From Vanilla planifolia (lineage: Eukaryota; Streptophyta; Magnoliopsida; Asparagales; Orchidaceae), in assembly GCA_023846275.1 (NCBI GenBank), contig CM043870.1, positions 5,393,527 through 5,457,526 on the forward strand: a stretch of 64,000 bases of DNA. Reading direction: 5' to 3'. The notes below the pieces were generated by a model. That model was not told the origin of the DNA, did not search any database, and saw only the letters and a program-made list of their open reading frames with translations. Positions 23,792-38,700 of the stretch are shown here, in pieces. The number at the start of each line of letters is the position of its first letter. Position 1 is the first letter of the stretch. The position numbers and the translations under genes were made by a program.

Positions 23792-26700
23792 ATGGCGGAA
23801 GAGGTGGAGGTGAAGGTAGTGGAAGAGTTGGAGAAGAAGCATAGGCAGAGCCTTGCGTTCTGTGAGCTCTTCTCGTTCGCGGATCGCTTTGACGCAATGC
23901 TTATGGCAGCTGGCAGTCTCGGTGCGGTTGTACACGGGTCCGCCATGCCGGTGTTCTTCCTTTTATTCGGCGATCTGGTGAACGGGTTCGGAAAGAATCA
24001 GGTGAATCTCAGTAAAATGACGGATGAGGTCTCCAAGGTGCGCTATCCTCCATGTGAGCCGCTCTAGGCTCTCTTTCGATTCCTGGGTGGTTCTTTTGCT
24101 TTTGCCCATTTAGCTTACGTCTGTGCTCTTTAATCTCGTAGTATGCTCTCTATTTCGTCTACCTTGGTTTGGTTGTCTGCGTTTCTTCATATGCAGGTGA
24201 GAACTCATCCGATTAGTCTTTTTTCTTTGCTTTCGATTTCAGCTTTTATTTGTTGTTGTCATTGGTTAGTACTACGGGAATGGAGGTAGGTGGAGGAAAA
24301 TCAGACGAATTGGGCCCTCCATCTCTTCTTTTTTCCGTCATAAGCCTCCTCGTTCTTTTCTACTCCCATTTGCTTTTGCCTTCTTTTTCACTTTTTTTTT
24401 CTCCTGCAAGTTTTTGCGGTATTCTCACCGATTCCGTCTCGGTGAACGCTTGCAGTTACATTTTCTTTTTATAGTCCAACAGTGCTCTTCTTTCCTTCTG
24501 TTCGTCCGCAGAGATCGCTTGCTGGACGTATACCGGAGAGAGGCAATCCGGCACGTTGAGAAGGAAGTATTTGGAGGCGGTGTTGAAGCAGGATGTCGGA
24601 TTTTTTGATACAGACGTGAGGACTGGGGACATTGTCTTCAGCGTCTCCTCGGATACGCTGCTTGTTCAGGACGCCATTAGCGAGAAGGTCATTTCTTTGG
24701 TTCATTGAATACACTGGAAGAATTAATTGATTGTTCCCCTTGAATACTTGATCTCTGTTTTAATTCATTGTGTTTAAACAGGTGGGAAATTTTATTCATT
24801 ATTTGTCTACATTCCTTGCTGGGTTGGTGGTGGGTTTCATATCAGCTTGGCGATTGGCGTTGCTAAGCGTAGCCGTCATTCCGGGGATAGCCTTTGCTGG
24901 TGGACTCTATGCATATACTCTCACCGGGCTCACCTCAAAGAGCCGGGAATCGTATGCCAATGCTGGGATCGTCGCAGAACAGGTGTCAACTGGAAACTTA
25001 GCCACAATAAAAGTTGCAGTTTTAGTTGCATTTCTTTTCATTCCATTTTCCTGAAAACATGCATATTCTGTTGTCTTATTTATCGAAGTAGCAGCTTTTT
25101 ACTGGCAGTAAAAATGAAACTACTGATTTGATAGAAGTTTGGCAAAGCTCTGTTCAATGGTAATTTTTGTAATTAAAAAAATATAAAAATATATTTTAAT
25201 AGATATTTTATTTCAAAAGAATTTGGTTGATTTTTATTCTTTTGGGAACGAAACAAAAAAACACGTGAAAAACTACACTAAAAAAGGTATGTTGAGGCTA
25301 TTGAGTGGGATTACAAATTAGATTAGATGGAAAAATTCATCGAAGCAGTGGCTTGAAAGGCTTGAACATTTAAAAGGGAATACTAAGATTTATGTTGTTC
25401 AGTTGTAGCTTACGTCTATGAGAGGAGATATAATTGACTAACAAAAAAATCAGTAGTAATGTACAATATAAAAGGCAAGGAAAATAATATTTCTAAAATT
25501 TAAAGAAGACCTAAATCTTAATCACATAAAAGCACCAAATTACCTCTATAATCTATATGATTTATAAAAGATAGATTAGAATCCTAAATATTTGATGTTC
25601 AAATAAACCCTAATACTCAATTAATCTAGAAATTATTATTATGCGTTATTGGTAACAAAGAATATTTGGTTACCCAAAATCCTAAGCATCAAGGGTTAAG
25701 AGAATTAGTTGTCATGGATGGAAGCGGTTGTTTGATTGGCTGCACATGTTTGAGCAAGATTTGATAGAATTTGATTCTCTCTTAACTGCTTTTGTAGCCC
25801 TTTTAGACTTTTCCTATGGAGGAAAATTGCCATAGATTTGGCAATACATGTTACAATGCATGAGCCAATATTTGGTGTAGCCCATGACCCTCATTATTGA
25901 TTGGTGGACTCATTATAACAAGGATCACTAAGATTGGTTATAGAGATTGTTTGAGGTAACGAGAAATGAACTTTGACCTATTATCATGGTTGCATTCCTG
26001 ACCTTCATCCCCTTCCTATTTCAACAAAGAAGACAAACCAGGTTGGAGATACCTTTTGGAGGACGAATTGATTACACCTTTAAGTATGTCATGTCATGTT
26101 ATTCTTAACTTGATTTGTTTGAATTGATATGATTTAGATGGAATTTTGTATCTTCATAGACTAATTGAGAAGATTATGCATCTAATGAAATCTCAAGTGC
26201 ACATTTTTTCTTTTTCTTTACTACAATGATCAGTTTCATGAGCATTGTTGTAAGAGAAAAGTTTTGTAGTCTCTTTTTTTTGTAAGAGAGAAGCGTTGCA
26301 GTTTCTTTTAAAATTGATGTCAAGATCGGAGTGTAATTATGATTTTTCTTTGGATTTTGGATTTTCATGTTAATCTTGTGTATTCTATTCTTTTTTATAT
26401 GTTTTTTTTTAAAAATTTTTTGATTGCCAAAGAGAGCTTTTTGTAATTGTGCTTGGGTGATGGGAAACGTCCTTTTGAGTGATTTGAGCATTAAGAATTT
26501 TTTTTGTTTTGCATTCATCTTGATGACTTTGTATATAATCTAAGAGGGTGATATTGCTAACATGTGTGGACCAAACAATTGATTGTAACAGTTTAACTCA
26601 AAATAATGAGTCAATTGGGTTTTGGGCTATCCCTAATTAACTAAATGTGGTTAAATTCCATGGGTAAAATAACTCAACCCCTAATAATCCCCCCTCATTA

Positions 26701-29700
26701 CAAAACATGCTCGTAGGATTTGATCTCTATCATATGAGGGATTTCATTGTGACTTTTGATGATGGGTTTAAATTCGCTATTTGGATAACTTGGGGTTTTG
26801 TTATTAGCAGGAACTAGAGAATATGAGATAGTTGCAGAGTTTTTGATAGTCAAGTGAATGTTTTTATCAATCTATTTCTTCAAGTTTGAAGTTGCCTACT
26901 TGGTTTCTTTTATAATTTTGCATCTTTGTTATACATCTTGATTTTTTTAATGGTAGGTGTGTCTGATCAGTACTTTAAATGCATAATACACGTGCTCTAA
27001 TAAATTGGATTACTTTTTCAAACCACCATACTTGGAAAAGAGTGTCCATGCATGCAGTCCAATTTTCATAATTCAAAATTTAAAATATTTCCTTCGAATT
27101 TTAGGCAATAAGACATTCCAAAGTAGCTGCCTTTTTATGACTAACTCTATCATTTAATATCACAATCAAAGAGAATCGACTTATTACTGTGTCATTAGTG
27201 CTTGGAGAGGACAAAGGTTCCGTACGTTAGGATCATTTATATTCAAATCAAAGAAGAATAGTGATCATGCTGTCTGGCCTCAACTCTCCTGTTTCAAGTC
27301 CATACTCTTCAAGCAATTGACTTGGTAAAATGTAGCCAAACTCAATTAGGTTTTGATGACTTGTTAAGGATTGGCATAGATCATAACGATAGTATTAGAT
27401 CTACAAGTCAAATGATTTATTTTGTTTTAAAATTCTTTGAAACACTTCGAAGCATCATCACCTTCATTGAGAATTAAATAACATATTGCTAAGTATCTTT
27501 TCTTCACATTTATGTTAGAATGTTGATGTTCAACCGGAAGAGTGTTTTTTAAGTTAAATTTAAAAAAATAAGGTGTGGTTTTTTATCCATATAAATGTGC
27601 ATTCTGTTTACATCTTGGAAATTTTAATTTTCCCTGTAATCATCCATGCTGTATGTATTGCTTGGTATATGGCATCTTATTGTTACATATTTTCAGTGAT
27701 CCACCATATATGATACTCTTACCTATATTTAATAACTCAAACATTTATTTCAAATGCATATCCTATTTTTGTGCAGTAGGTGAAAATCCACGATAACCAA
27801 CCAATTTAATTGCATGTGTCAGTTCACTTATTTAATAAGCTTGTGGATACAGAAGTTCCACAATTTGAACTTCATGATATAGATATTTTTGTGAATGGCT
27901 TCATGGCAGGAGTAACATAAATTTGTTAGGAAAAGTTATCATTTTAGCATTGCAAGAACCTATATTTATTTTTATATATGGGTTATTGATTGATACATTT
28001 GACGATCATGCTCTAGTTTTATTTTGGTTGGTATCTCAAAAAAATGCAGTAGTATTAAAATGTCAAGCTGTTAAGTGTCTTTTTCTGGTAGTAGTGTTTC
28101 AGCAACATTGGTTTCATAAATGCTGTAGTGGTGGGATTGTGCTTTCTAAACCTCTTGTAGCATGCTACTTTTCTTTTGTTACAGATGCTCTTAGAATACT
28201 CCAAAATTGATATTTTTATTTGGGTGATTTACAGGCAATTGCTCAAGTCCGGACTGTATATTCATTTGCTGGGGAGAGCAAGACACTGAATGCATATTCA
28301 GAAGCAATCCAGCAAACCCTTAAACTGGGATACAAGGCAGGAATGGCAAAAGGCTTGGGAATAGGATGCACGTATGGGATTGCATGCATGTCATGGGCGT
28401 TGGTGTTTTGGTATGCTGGTGTTTTTATTCGGAATGGACAAACTGATGGAGGAAAGGCTTTTACAGCAATATTTTCTGCCATTGTTGGTGGAATGTAAGA
28501 TCGAAAATTTCCCATTGCAACAATTTTCATTTCCATTGATTTTTTCTTATATTTCGTTTTAAAGTAGTAAAGATCAACACCAATAATTTTTCTATCTCTT
28601 CCACGCCAAGCAATTCTAATTCTTTGAATTGTACCTTGACACAATGGTAAAACTTATTGTTACAACACTTGTAATTCATGGTTTTAACTTGAGAAACTAT
28701 CCTCTTGCAGAATGTATGCTGAGGTTAGATACAATAGATCTTTTGGATCTAATCCTTTCCCGAACCTGTTACTTGCCATAGTTTTTGTTACACTGGACTG
28801 CTCTTTTATACCTTAGACCTAGAGTCTTAAGAAGTATTGACAAGGAATTTTGTTTAATGATGGACTTCGTTTTCAAACTATTGTCATTTTTATGAAAACT
28901 TTTAGCAATATGTTAACATTAACAAGGCTAACTTGTTTCAATCTGAGCCATAAGTGAAATGAGTACTTGGTTGTTTGCATATGAAAAAGCTCTACTCTGT
29001 TCACCATTTTAGGTTGTGTAATAATGTCTTCTCAATCAACCTTAGTCATTTTTTGGTAGTTGAAAACTGATTTTTTTTTTGTTTTTGAAGTAAAAAATGT
29101 AAGCTCAAGGGTGTGTTAAGTAATCATTATTTTATGGAATATTACTTCCATTACAGGAGCTTGGGCCAGTCATTTTCAAATCTTGGGGCATTCAGTAAAG
29201 GGAAAACAGCTGGATACAAACTCATGGAGATAATCCAGCAGAAATCTGCCATAGTTCAAGAACTCTCTGATGGTAATATTTTGGAGGAGGTTCATGGAAA
29301 TATAGAGTTGAAAGATGTGACATTCAGCTATCCTTCCCGCCCTGATGTTATTATCTTCAGAGAATTTTCGCTTTTTTTCCCTGCTGGGAAGACAGTAGCT
29401 ATTGTTGGAGGTAGTGGATCTGGTAAGAGTACAGTTGTGGCTTTGATTGAAAGATTTTATGATCCTAACCAAGGTAGATGTTCCTTTGTTTTATTAGTTT
29501 AGCTACCATCGACTGCATTATGCAATTGCTAATTTCCCTTCTGTTGTTGCTATTACAGGGCACGCATTACTTGATAATGTAGATGTAAGAACATTGCAGC
29601 TACGATGGCTAAGGGACCAAATTGGTTTAGTCAATCAAGAACCTGCACTATTTGCTACTACCATACTTGAGAACATACTCTATGGGAAATTTGATGCAAC

Positions 29701-32700
29701 AATGGCCGAAGTTGAGGCAGCTGCAACTGCAGCAAATGCTCACAGTTTCATTGCATTGCTCCCCAGTGGCTACAACACTCAGGTTACTTAGGTTCTTAGG
29801 TTAAAGTTTTTAACTTCATGATCTATTAAGTGCTTGAAGAATCATGTTTAGCATGAGCTTGTTACCCATATGCTCATTTGTTAAGTATACACAGGCTGTT
29901 TATGCTCAAAGGTATTATAGGGGTTTAATTTCCATAATGCTGTGTTGTAGTTTATATTAGGATATAGAAAGTCGTACTTGCTGCTTTCAAGTTGCAAAAA
30001 GGGAGATCAACTCTTCTATGTTTGATGCTATGGGTCTAAATTATATTGGTATAACATCATGTTTTGTCATGCTCATCTCTATTTGTTGCTTGGTAGCTTC
30101 TATTCCACAAATGAATCGAAGAGGGAAAAAGGGAAATCATTTTACTAGTTTTAATCAGATCTTATCAATCTAGGTTGGAGAAAGGGGAGTTCAACTATCT
30201 GGTGGTCAGAAACAACGAATCGCAATTGCACGTGCTATGCTAAAGAACCCCAAGATCCTGCTTCTTGATGAAGCCACCAGTGCCCTTGATTCTGACTCGG
30301 AGAGTATTGTCCAAGAAGCACTGGATCGTCTCATGGTTGGAAGAACAACCGTGGTTATTGCTCACCGACTATCCAGCATTAAAAATGTTGATACAATAGC
30401 TGTCATCCAACAAGGGCAGGTAGTTGAAACCGGAACACATGAAGAACTCATTGCTAAGGGAAGCAGTGGAGCTTATTCCTCTTTAATCAGGTTTCAAGAG
30501 ATGGCGAGGAACAGGGACTCGGGTGCTGCATCTACTCGGAGATCACGCTCATCACGCCTGAGCCATTCTCTTTCTACCAAGTCCCTCAGTCTGCGGTCTG
30601 GCAGTCTGAGGAATTTAAGTTATCAGTACAGCAGTGGAGCTGATGGACGTATAGAGATGGTTTCTAATGCTGATAACGGACGCAAGTATCCAACTCCTGA
30701 TGGCTACTTCTTGAAACTTTTGAAATTAAATGCTCCTGAATGGCCTTATGCAATCTTAGGAGCTATTGGTTCAATCCTCTCTGGGTTCATTGGTCCAACC
30801 TTCGCAATAGTGATGGGCAATATGATAGACGTGTTCTATTATCCAGATCCAAACTCAATGGAGAGGAAGTCTAGGGAGTACGTCTTCATATACATTGGAG
30901 CAGGGCTTTATGCAGTTGTTGCTTATCTTGTGCAGCATTACTTCTTTAACATTATGGGGGAAAACCTCACCACTAGGGTCAGAAGGATGATGCTTGCCGG
31001 TATAGAATTAACCAATGACGACTTCTTTCTTTTTGCTCTACCCGTTGTTTAGATCAGTAAGCCTGACTCATTGCATTATTCCTGCAGCCATCTTAAGCAA
31101 TGAAGTTGGATGGTTTGATGAAGAGGAGAACAATTCTAGACTCCTTGCTGCTCGATTGGCTACTGATGCAGCTGACGTGAAGTCTGCTATTGCTGAGAGG
31201 ATTTCGGTGATACTCCAGAACATGACCTCACTCCTTACATCCTTTGTTGTTGGCTTCATTATTGAATGGAGGGTGGCTCTCCTCATTCTTGCAACCTTCC
31301 CTCTGATTGTCTTAGCAAACTTTGCACAGGTACCTTGTTCTTTAACTCTTTCTTATTTGTGCAAATCCTCTTTTACCTAATTTCCACTTTTAGAATGCAG
31401 CAAATCTTTCATTTCATTTCTTTTGGCTTTTGAATGTAGTTGACCCCAATGATTAAATAGTGCTCACATTTTAAGATTTAACTATAAATTTATTGTCATG
31501 CAAATATTAAATCAAGAAGAAAAATAAGCATACACATGTAGGAATAAAATAATCTATAGTTCATTCAAATTTTTTGATTATCACAAACAACGATAATAAA
31601 AATTCATAATAAAAAAATAAGATAACAAAATAAAAAAAAATAGTAAAAGATGTCTAGAAGAGAGATTCATGTACTTGATCCTTTGCCAAAAAGATAATAT
31701 TGAAAAAGAAGATCTGTGGATGGTTTCGGGTGAGAATATTTCACAGACAGATTATGAGTCTCTTAGAGCAAATTGTGATTTAAGACAAAGAAGATTATAC
31801 TTGTAAATTACAAAAGTCATTATATGGTTTGAAGTAATCTTCAAATAGTGTTATGAGAGAATTAATAATTTCATGTTTAATCACAATTATAGCTAGAGTC
31901 CTTATGTTGTACAAGTTGTATTATAATTATTAGTTCAATTGTCAATTAGAAAAGCTATTGAACAATTTTTAGTTGTTTTATCTATCACAAAAAGTGAATA
32001 TATAGCCTTGATACAAGGTGCTAAGGGAGTTGGTTAAAAAATTTAATTAGCAATCTCGATTTTCTTCAAAAATGAGTTCTTATATATTGTGATAGCCTTG
32101 ATACATGGACTATATATGTCATTACTAGTATTAACAAGTTCTTGAAATAATATCTCAATGGATTTTATTAGCGGACTACCAATAACTAATGAAAACATAA
32201 ATATATATTCGTAGTTGCAGATAAATTTTTCAAGATGGTCATAATAATACAATACAAATAAGAGATTATAAGTGAACAAGTAACTATCATTTTTTTTCAA
32301 AATGTATACAATCCTTTATAGCATCAAATTTGGATACTTGATTTTTGAGCAAATTCTAAAGAGCATTATAGAAAATGACAGATACCATTTTGATGTGAAG
32401 TATAGTTCATCCACAGATAGATGAACAAATTAAAATAGTAAATAGAATAATTATTCATCTACTAAGATGTTATAATGCATATCACCCAAAACCATAAGGT
32501 AAGAGTATTACATATGTATAGGTTGTATACAATTGCGTTGTACATACATCAACATTAATGGGTCTTTTTGAAGTTTGTATGAGATTTTTACCCTAAAGTC
32601 TACTAGACTTGAAATTCAAGATACAAGAAATTGGAGAAACAAGCAGTGCCACTAAACAAAAAGCACAAAAATTTTAAAAAAAATACGAGAAATACAAGTC

Positions 32701-35700
32701 AACGTTGAAAGACAACTACTTGAATCACAAATGAAGTATAAGAAATGACACGACAAACATAGAGTTGAAAAGAAGTTTGCACATTGTTTGACTTTATGTT
32801 AGTAAGGGAAGATTGAAAAGAAATAACAAGATTTTAAATTGATATGGCATGGTTCTTTCAAGATATTATGAAGAATCAATGACAATGTCTATCAACTTGA
32901 GTTATCACCATATATGAAAATATATTCAGTCATGAATATGGATAACTTAATCATATTGGAAATTAATTTAAAAGAATCTTGGACAATATGTGGAGGTCAA
33001 GAAAAAATACCTAATGGCATACACAAGGATTTATTTGATAAATTGTTTATAAATTTGAATTGACTCAGCTTGAGATTCTATTTGAAAAATGCCTAATTGG
33101 ATCTATTTATAGATTTAGTAAACCATTTTCATGATTTGACCCTCTTTGTTTAGAATTATCTAATTAGAATTTGAATCAATTTAGATCTAATTTGACATTG
33201 ATCCCATTCAAAACAAATATCATTCATGGTTAATTAGTTGTTGTATTTCACTTTAAAATACCTTGATTGATGTAGCAAATGGTATTGAAACATGTGTTGG
33301 AAAAAAAAATAGTATTGAAGCATGTGGTATATATTTTAAATTTATATCTATTTTCAACTCCTTTTTTGGTTTTATACATATGCTTACGTAAGCAATATGT
33401 TTCTCTTCAAAACAAGATTTACAAACATTTAAAAGAATGTTATACCAAACCTAATGCATTAATTTTGCTTAGAGCAATTATCAAATTTGGATTTTAGTAT
33501 CAATTCAAATCTCAAGTGAGATTCAGACCAGCTTTGATTTAATTCAAAAATCAACCAAATCTAAGAACCAAGAGGTGGATATTTGGGATCAATCTTTTCT
33601 GAATTTCATTTGGTTACATCCCTACCTAGTTGTCGTCAAGAGACTTACCCAATAGGACATGAGATATGTTGCTTATAAATGATTGCACAGGGAATCTTTG
33701 TCGATCCTAACTGAGCCCAACCCGTGGTGACAACCAAGACTAGAAGAATAAGGCGACACCACTCTAATGGTGGCAAGGATTCTATTGGCAAATCCTGTAG
33801 CATTGTATCTATTGATTTTGTCTTGAATTCATTAGTGAACTAAAAGAATATTTGTAATTTTGCTATCTTAATATGTTGTCCTAACCTGTCTAGTTTTGTA
33901 GTCATTTTTTAGCCTTTTAAGGGCAGTTTTTTTCCTCCTAAGTTCTTTTGTAACCCTCAATTATAGTGGATTTCTTTGCTCGTTCTCTCTCGTGGTTTTT
34001 CCAATTTTTTTTCACGTAAATCTCTGTTATTTACATTTTGTTTATTGTGATTTGATTCGATTTTGTAACAAATTAGTAACAGAGTCACCTTCTTTTGATT
34101 CATCGGATTTTTTATGAATGACAACAATAAAATGCGACATCGAGAAGTTAGATCGGAGCACAAGGTTTGCTTTGTGGCAAGTCAAGATGCGAGCAAATTT
34201 GATGCAGTTAGATTTGGACGATGCCCTTCTCGAAATGGAGAAGATGTCGTCAATGTTAATGGTAGAGGAGAAAGAGAAGAAAGATCGGAAAGTAAAAAAC
34301 CAATATCCAGTTACATTTGCCAAATGAGATTTTGTAAGATTGTTTGAAAGATGAGACGGCTGTGGCTTTGTGGCTTAGATTAGGGACACTTTGTATGACA
34401 GAGTTTATCGAACAAACTCCTTTTGAAACAACATTTATACATGTACCATCTCACTGGAGGCAAAGATATCAAGTTTTATTTAGATTAATTTAATATAGAT
34501 TTGGAGATGTTTGAAGTTATATATGATGATGAAGACCTTACTTTACTTCTATTGTATTCTCTGTCATCCTCTTACACCAACCTGAGGGACATAATGTTGT
34601 ATGGTCGAGATTCGATTTCGTTTGAGGACGTTTCACAGGTCTTGTTGTATAAAGCAATGCTTGACAAAGATCCATTAACTTTTGAATCGCAAAGAGAATG
34701 TCTGATGTTAGAGGATGTTCAAAGCAAAGAGATTTTTCTGATGCAAAACAGAAGTAAGATTAAAGTCCAAACACAAATTTTATTTGCAATTATTACAAAA
34801 AGAAAGGTCACATAAAAACAGTCTGTTTTAAACTAAAAGGAAGGGAACAATTTGAAAAAAGTGATCACGGATTTGAGAAATCAAGAGAAGTCAATATAGT
34901 TAGTGAGGAAGAATGTATTAGAGGCATCATGTTTGTAACAGGTTTAGAAAATTCTTTTAAATCAGAATAAATTTTGGATTTAGCTTGCTTTTTCCATATT
35001 ATACTAAATAGGGATTGTTTTGTCACCTATGAGCCTGTTATGAAGGGATGTGCTTATAGGAAATGATGCATTATATAGGGTTTTTAGTATTGAAATTGTT
35101 AGGATCAAGATGTCTCATGTATCTATTTACACACTTGGTGAGGTGAGGCACATTCCAAACCTAAAGAAAAATCTTATTTCTCTTGACATATTTGACAGTA
35201 AAGGTTGTTGATTCATCATAGAAGGTAAAGCTATTAAAGTTATTCATAATTCCTTGGTGATAATGAAAAGAAAGAAGGCTAATAGTAGATTATATAATTT
35301 TGAAATATTTACTTTAACAAGAGCAACAATAGTGTCATTCATTTCAGATTCTAATATTATAAGGTTATGACATATATTGTTGTGACACATAAGTGAAATA
35401 AGTATGATTGAACTAAGTAAAATAGATCTCTTATCTGGAGATATGATAGAAAAATTAGAGTTTTGTAAGCAATGTATTATGGGTAAACATAAAAGATCAA
35501 CTTTCAATATTTGACAAAAAACAAAGGAACTTTTAATTATGTTCATTCAGATTTATGAGATCTATCTTAGTAGCCATCCAAGATCGATGTTTAATACATG
35601 CTAACTTTCATTAATGATTACTCTAAAAAGGCATAGGCTTTCTTTTTAAAAAAATTATTATTTTTTAGAGTTATGTCAAGTGGAATACACTTATTGAGAA

Positions 35701-38700
35701 GCAGAAAAAAAAAGTCATAAAGCATCTTCGAACTGATAATCGGTTAGAGTTTTATTCCAATGAATTTAATGAATTCTACAAAAAAAACATGGTAAGGCAC
35801 AGAACTTGTGTATGAATGCAACAAAATAGTGTTTTTGAGAGATATAATCGAACCAATTTAGAGAGTGTTGGATGCATGTTGTTTACTGCAGGTCTTTCAA
35901 AGTCATTCTGGGTAGAAGTATGTTTCACAGCATGTCATCTGATCAATATTTCATCTCACACAGTCATAGACATAAAGATACCTGAAGAGATTTGGTTAGG
36001 TAAACTTTTTAGTTAGTCTCAATTAAAGGTTTTTTGTTGTGTTGTTTACTCCCATTGTAAATTAAGAAAATTGGACCCCCAGGTTCAAGAAATGTGTCAT
36101 TCTTGATTAATGTTGGAAAATGTGAAACAAAAGGTTACAAATTTTGGTATTTTTTTTTAATCTAAATTGATAGTAGAGATATAGTGTTTGAAGGGTTTAT
36201 GTTAAATGTTCCTAAACAATATGTTATTATTCATGATGATGCTGCAAGTAATAGTCCAGATGGTGTAGAAATTGAGATTCATTTCAATTACTTATCGGAA
36301 GATATACAGGTTGTTGAAAATGATCAAGGCTTATAGGAAGGACAATCATATAGCATTGAAAGAGATCGAGAAAGAATGGTGATCAGATCTTCAAAGATAA
36401 TGCAAAGGTTAATTTGGTTGCATATTTTGTGTTTGTGGCTCAAGACATGAGTTTGAGTAGTGAGTTTTACACTTATTCAGAGGCTACTACTTGTGAAAAT
36501 TCAAGACATTGGTTGTTGACTATGCAGGAAGAGATCTAGTCTTTACATAAGAACAAACTTTGGGATTTGACAAAGCTTCCAGTTAGTAAGAAGGCCATTA
36601 AATGCAAGTGGATGTTCAAGAAAAATTTGATACTCTAAGTGATAAAGAAGATAGGTTTACGGCCAGACTTATAACCAAGGGATACAATCAGATTAAAGAT
36701 ATTAATTTTATTGATGTCTTTGTGCCTATGATAAAGCATGTATCAATTAGAATTTTGTTTGGTTTGATTATTATTAATGATTTAGAGTTAAAACAACTAG
36801 ATGTCAAGATTGTTTTCTTACATGAAAATCTAAAAGAAGAGATACATTGAGTAACATGAAAGTTTTGTTTGTGAAAGTAAATAAAATTATGTGTAGATTA
36901 AAGAAGTCTTTATATGGCTTGAAATAGTCTCTTAAATAATGATATAACATGTTTGATTCTTTCATGTTATCTCATCAATTTTACACAAGTAATTTTGATA
37001 GTTGTGTATACTTAAAAAAACTTGTAGATGAATATTATCTGTACTTATTGCTTTATGTGGATGACATACTTATTATAGTAAAGAGTAAGAATCATGTGAA
37101 GAGTTTAAAAGGACTTCTCAAATTGGAGTTTGATATGAAAGACTTATGGGTAGTAAGAAAGATACTGAGGATGGAGATCGCGAAGGAGAAAGGAAAAAAG
37201 ATTTCTTTTTATCTTAAAATGACTACATTAGGAAGGTGCTTTAGAGATTCATGATGAAAGAAGTTAGAACTTTTTCTACATCTTTGGTCACTCATTTCAA
37301 GTTGTCCAAAAATCTATTCAAACATTGAGGAGTCAGAATACATGCAGCATGTTCCTTACATGATGTAGTTGATAATTTGATGTACGTAATAGTTTGCAGT
37401 CGTTATGATTTGACACATGCTATTAGTGTTGTCGATAGGTACATGATTGATCCAGGCAGGCAACATTGGGAGGTTGTTAAGTGGATTTTGAAGTACTTAT
37501 ATGACATTATTGACACTTTTCTATAATTTTTAAGAAATATTTCAATATTGAAAAGTTATGTTGATTTAGAATATGAAGATAACTATGATAGAAGAAGATT
37601 TCTCATAGGGTATATCTTCACTCTTGGGGGTTGTGTTGCTTGTTGGAGAATAGTTTTTCATAGTACAGTTGCACTGTCCACTACAAAGACAGAGTATATG
37701 ATAGTCATTGATGCTGTGAAGGAAGCTATCTGACTATGAGGTCTATTCAGAGAGCTGAGTGGAATTGGTGAAGCGATCACCATATTTTGTGATAATCAGA
37801 TTGTTGTACGCTTGTCCAAGGATTAGATGTTTCATGTGATGATAAATCATATCGATATCAAATACCACTTTAGTCATGACTGGATTGAAGTCGGAGATGT
37901 AGGTATTTAGAATATCAATACTTTGGAGAACCCCATAGACATAATGACAATGGTACTTCTAGCAACCAAGGTCAAATTTTGTTTGAACTTGATTAATATC
38001 ATGTGATTCATGAAGACAACCTTTGGAGAATCAAGCTTTGCATTGCTTTACGTGTCTTCATGAGGGAATTCAAGTCAAGATAGAAATTTGTTGATGTTAT
38101 CTTGAATTCATTAGTAGACTAGAGGCATATTTGTAATTTCATTGACTTAACATGCTGTCTTAAATCCATCTATATATATGATATGTTAGCTTAGGGTTTT
38201 GTAGTCTTTTTTAGGCTATATTATGGATAGTTTTCTTTCTCATAATATTTTTTGTAATCCTCAATTATATTGGATTTTTTGCTCGTGTTCTTTTGTGATT
38301 TTTCTCATTTGGATTTTCACGTAAATTTCAATGTCATTTAGATATGATTTTCTGTGATTTGATTTGATTTCATAACAATAACCATCCCCAACTAACACGA
38401 GAGATTGTTCATTATCTAGATTCCTCCAAAGAAAATTAATTTTTAATTGCACGAATCATCTAGCAAATTAATTTACAAAAGTCATGATAAGTTGGTCCCG
38501 ATTGCTTTTGTTCCCAATCTCAGCTAATACAGTGGGATCTCAGTGCTTGTTTATTGAATGAATGGTAGTCAATGAGAGTTGGTTGCTCGATCCATACTTA
38601 ATTGGTTGAATGAAAACTTTGACACCATTAGGTGTCATGCATTCCAAGATTCATTCACATAAAGGTGCAAACCTTTTGAGAAAGAAACATTTTGGATGAG

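Larger units (their letters stand above)
33810..38377 (+). mobile_element. Ty1/copia (Tork/Tnt1-like) retrotransposon fossil with both LTRs
   Basis: Terminal repeats lie at about 33810-34070 and 38089-38377, similar but clearly diverged from each other. A degenerate initiator-tRNA-type primer site follows the first. In between, in copia order, are gag (about 34,118-34,870), integrase (about 35,430-36,020), reverse transcriptase (about 36,540-37,250, with the YVDD motif) and RNase H (about 37,550-37,800). The MKDL-KIL-MEI segment after YVDD suggests the Tork/Tnt1 lineage. It is non-functional with well over ten breaks. The visible LTR divergence indicates an old insertion. No clear target-site duplication remains. 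Confidence 0.85.

Noticed and set aside
27923-28210. 95-residue open frame just before ABCB19 exon 5
   Set aside because: It lies wholly inside intron 4, has no family match and is AT-rich.
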